Below are positions 37,856 through 37,963 of a DNA stretch of 37,963 nucleotides, piece by piece. The stretch lies in the NCBI GenBank assembly GCA_009777095.1, contig WRMN01000019.1:1-37963 (forward strand), written 5' to 3'. Below the pieces are notes generated by a model that ran no database searches, was not told the DNA's origin, and worked only from the letters and a program-made list of their open reading frames with translations. Source of the stretch: Bacteroidales bacterium. GTDB taxonomy: Bacteria > Bacteroidota > Bacteroidia > Bacteroidales > UBA932. Position numbers and translations under genes: made by a program. Within the stretch, counting starts at the first letter, position 1. The number at the start of each line of letters is the position of its first letter.

Positions 37856-37963
37856 GACCCCTTAAAATATTCGTCTATAAATATCATGCGATGCGTTTTC
37901 GAAAGACCATTATGGTTACGTAATTTACTTTTGAGGTCAGTAATCTTTCCCTCCAATCCATTG
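37849..37963 (-). CDS. Transposase, C-terminal fragment at window edge
   Basis: A frame open from the right edge codes for 37 residues and ends at TAG 37851-37849. The sequence NGLEGKITDLKSKLRNHNGL followed by SKTHRMIFIDEYFKGSF resembles the C-terminal end of DDE transposases (LEG...LK.KLR.H.GLSK..R..FIDEYF pattern). The element family cannot be settled from this much. The nearby direct repeats and palindrome support an insertion sequence. Confidence 0.6.
   Translation of the reverse strand, partial: NGLEGKITDLKSKLRNHNGLSKTHRMIFIDEYFKGSF

Overview
The window is a chromosomal segment of a member of the Bacteroidota, most likely an anaerobic Bacteroidales. The evidence is the order tRNA-Thr/Tyr/Gly/Thr, tuf, tRNA-Trp, secE, nusG, rplK-A-J-L, rpoB, rpoC; a SusC/SusD pair under an ECF sigma/FecR module; promoters of the Bacteroidota type (TTTG, then TAnnTTTG about 19-21 bp downstream); and [FeFe]-hydrogenase maturases. 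The genus cannot be read from the sequence.

Region 1 (1-2100, minus strand) is an accessory locus. It holds a short HTH regulator, a double-glycine leader peptide with a four-cysteine core, and a lipoprotein that runs off the left edge. A long leader in front of the regulator can fold into competing hairpins, one ending in a U-run. A second hairpin separates peptide gene and lipoprotein gene. This is the best candidate for an undescribed secreted-peptide system.

Region 2 (2195-3476) has a secreted alpha/beta hydrolase followed directly by folB. Region 3 (3525-16770) is the translation and transcription core: five tRNAs, tuf, secE-nusG, four ribosomal proteins, an attenuator-like hairpin, rpoB and rpoC, ending at a hairpin shared with convergent genes.

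Region 4 (16837-26101, minus strand) reads sigma factor, FecR, SusC (with STN signalling domain), SusD and two TlpA-type thioredoxin lipoproteins: a cell-surface-signalled nutrient uptake locus with an unusual redox tail. A Tat-exported Gfo/Idh/MocA oxidoreductase (26137-27474) follows, with a LacI-type operator over its promoter.

Region 5 (27603-32243, plus strand) is an ABC exporter operon with a YtrA-like GntR regulator, a 45-residue membrane peptide and a large outer-membrane beta-barrel protein. A YtrA-like operator sits at its transcription start.

Region 6 (32466-37687) carries hydG, a half-size EamA transporter, a membrane-anchored 5'-nucleotidase-like enzyme and hydF. HydE and the hydrogenase itself are not in the window. 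The 5'-nucleotidase gene begins in dispersed repeat sequence that has been recruited as its signal peptide. The right edge (37743-37963) looks like the end of an insertion sequence with a partial transposase gene on the minus strand.
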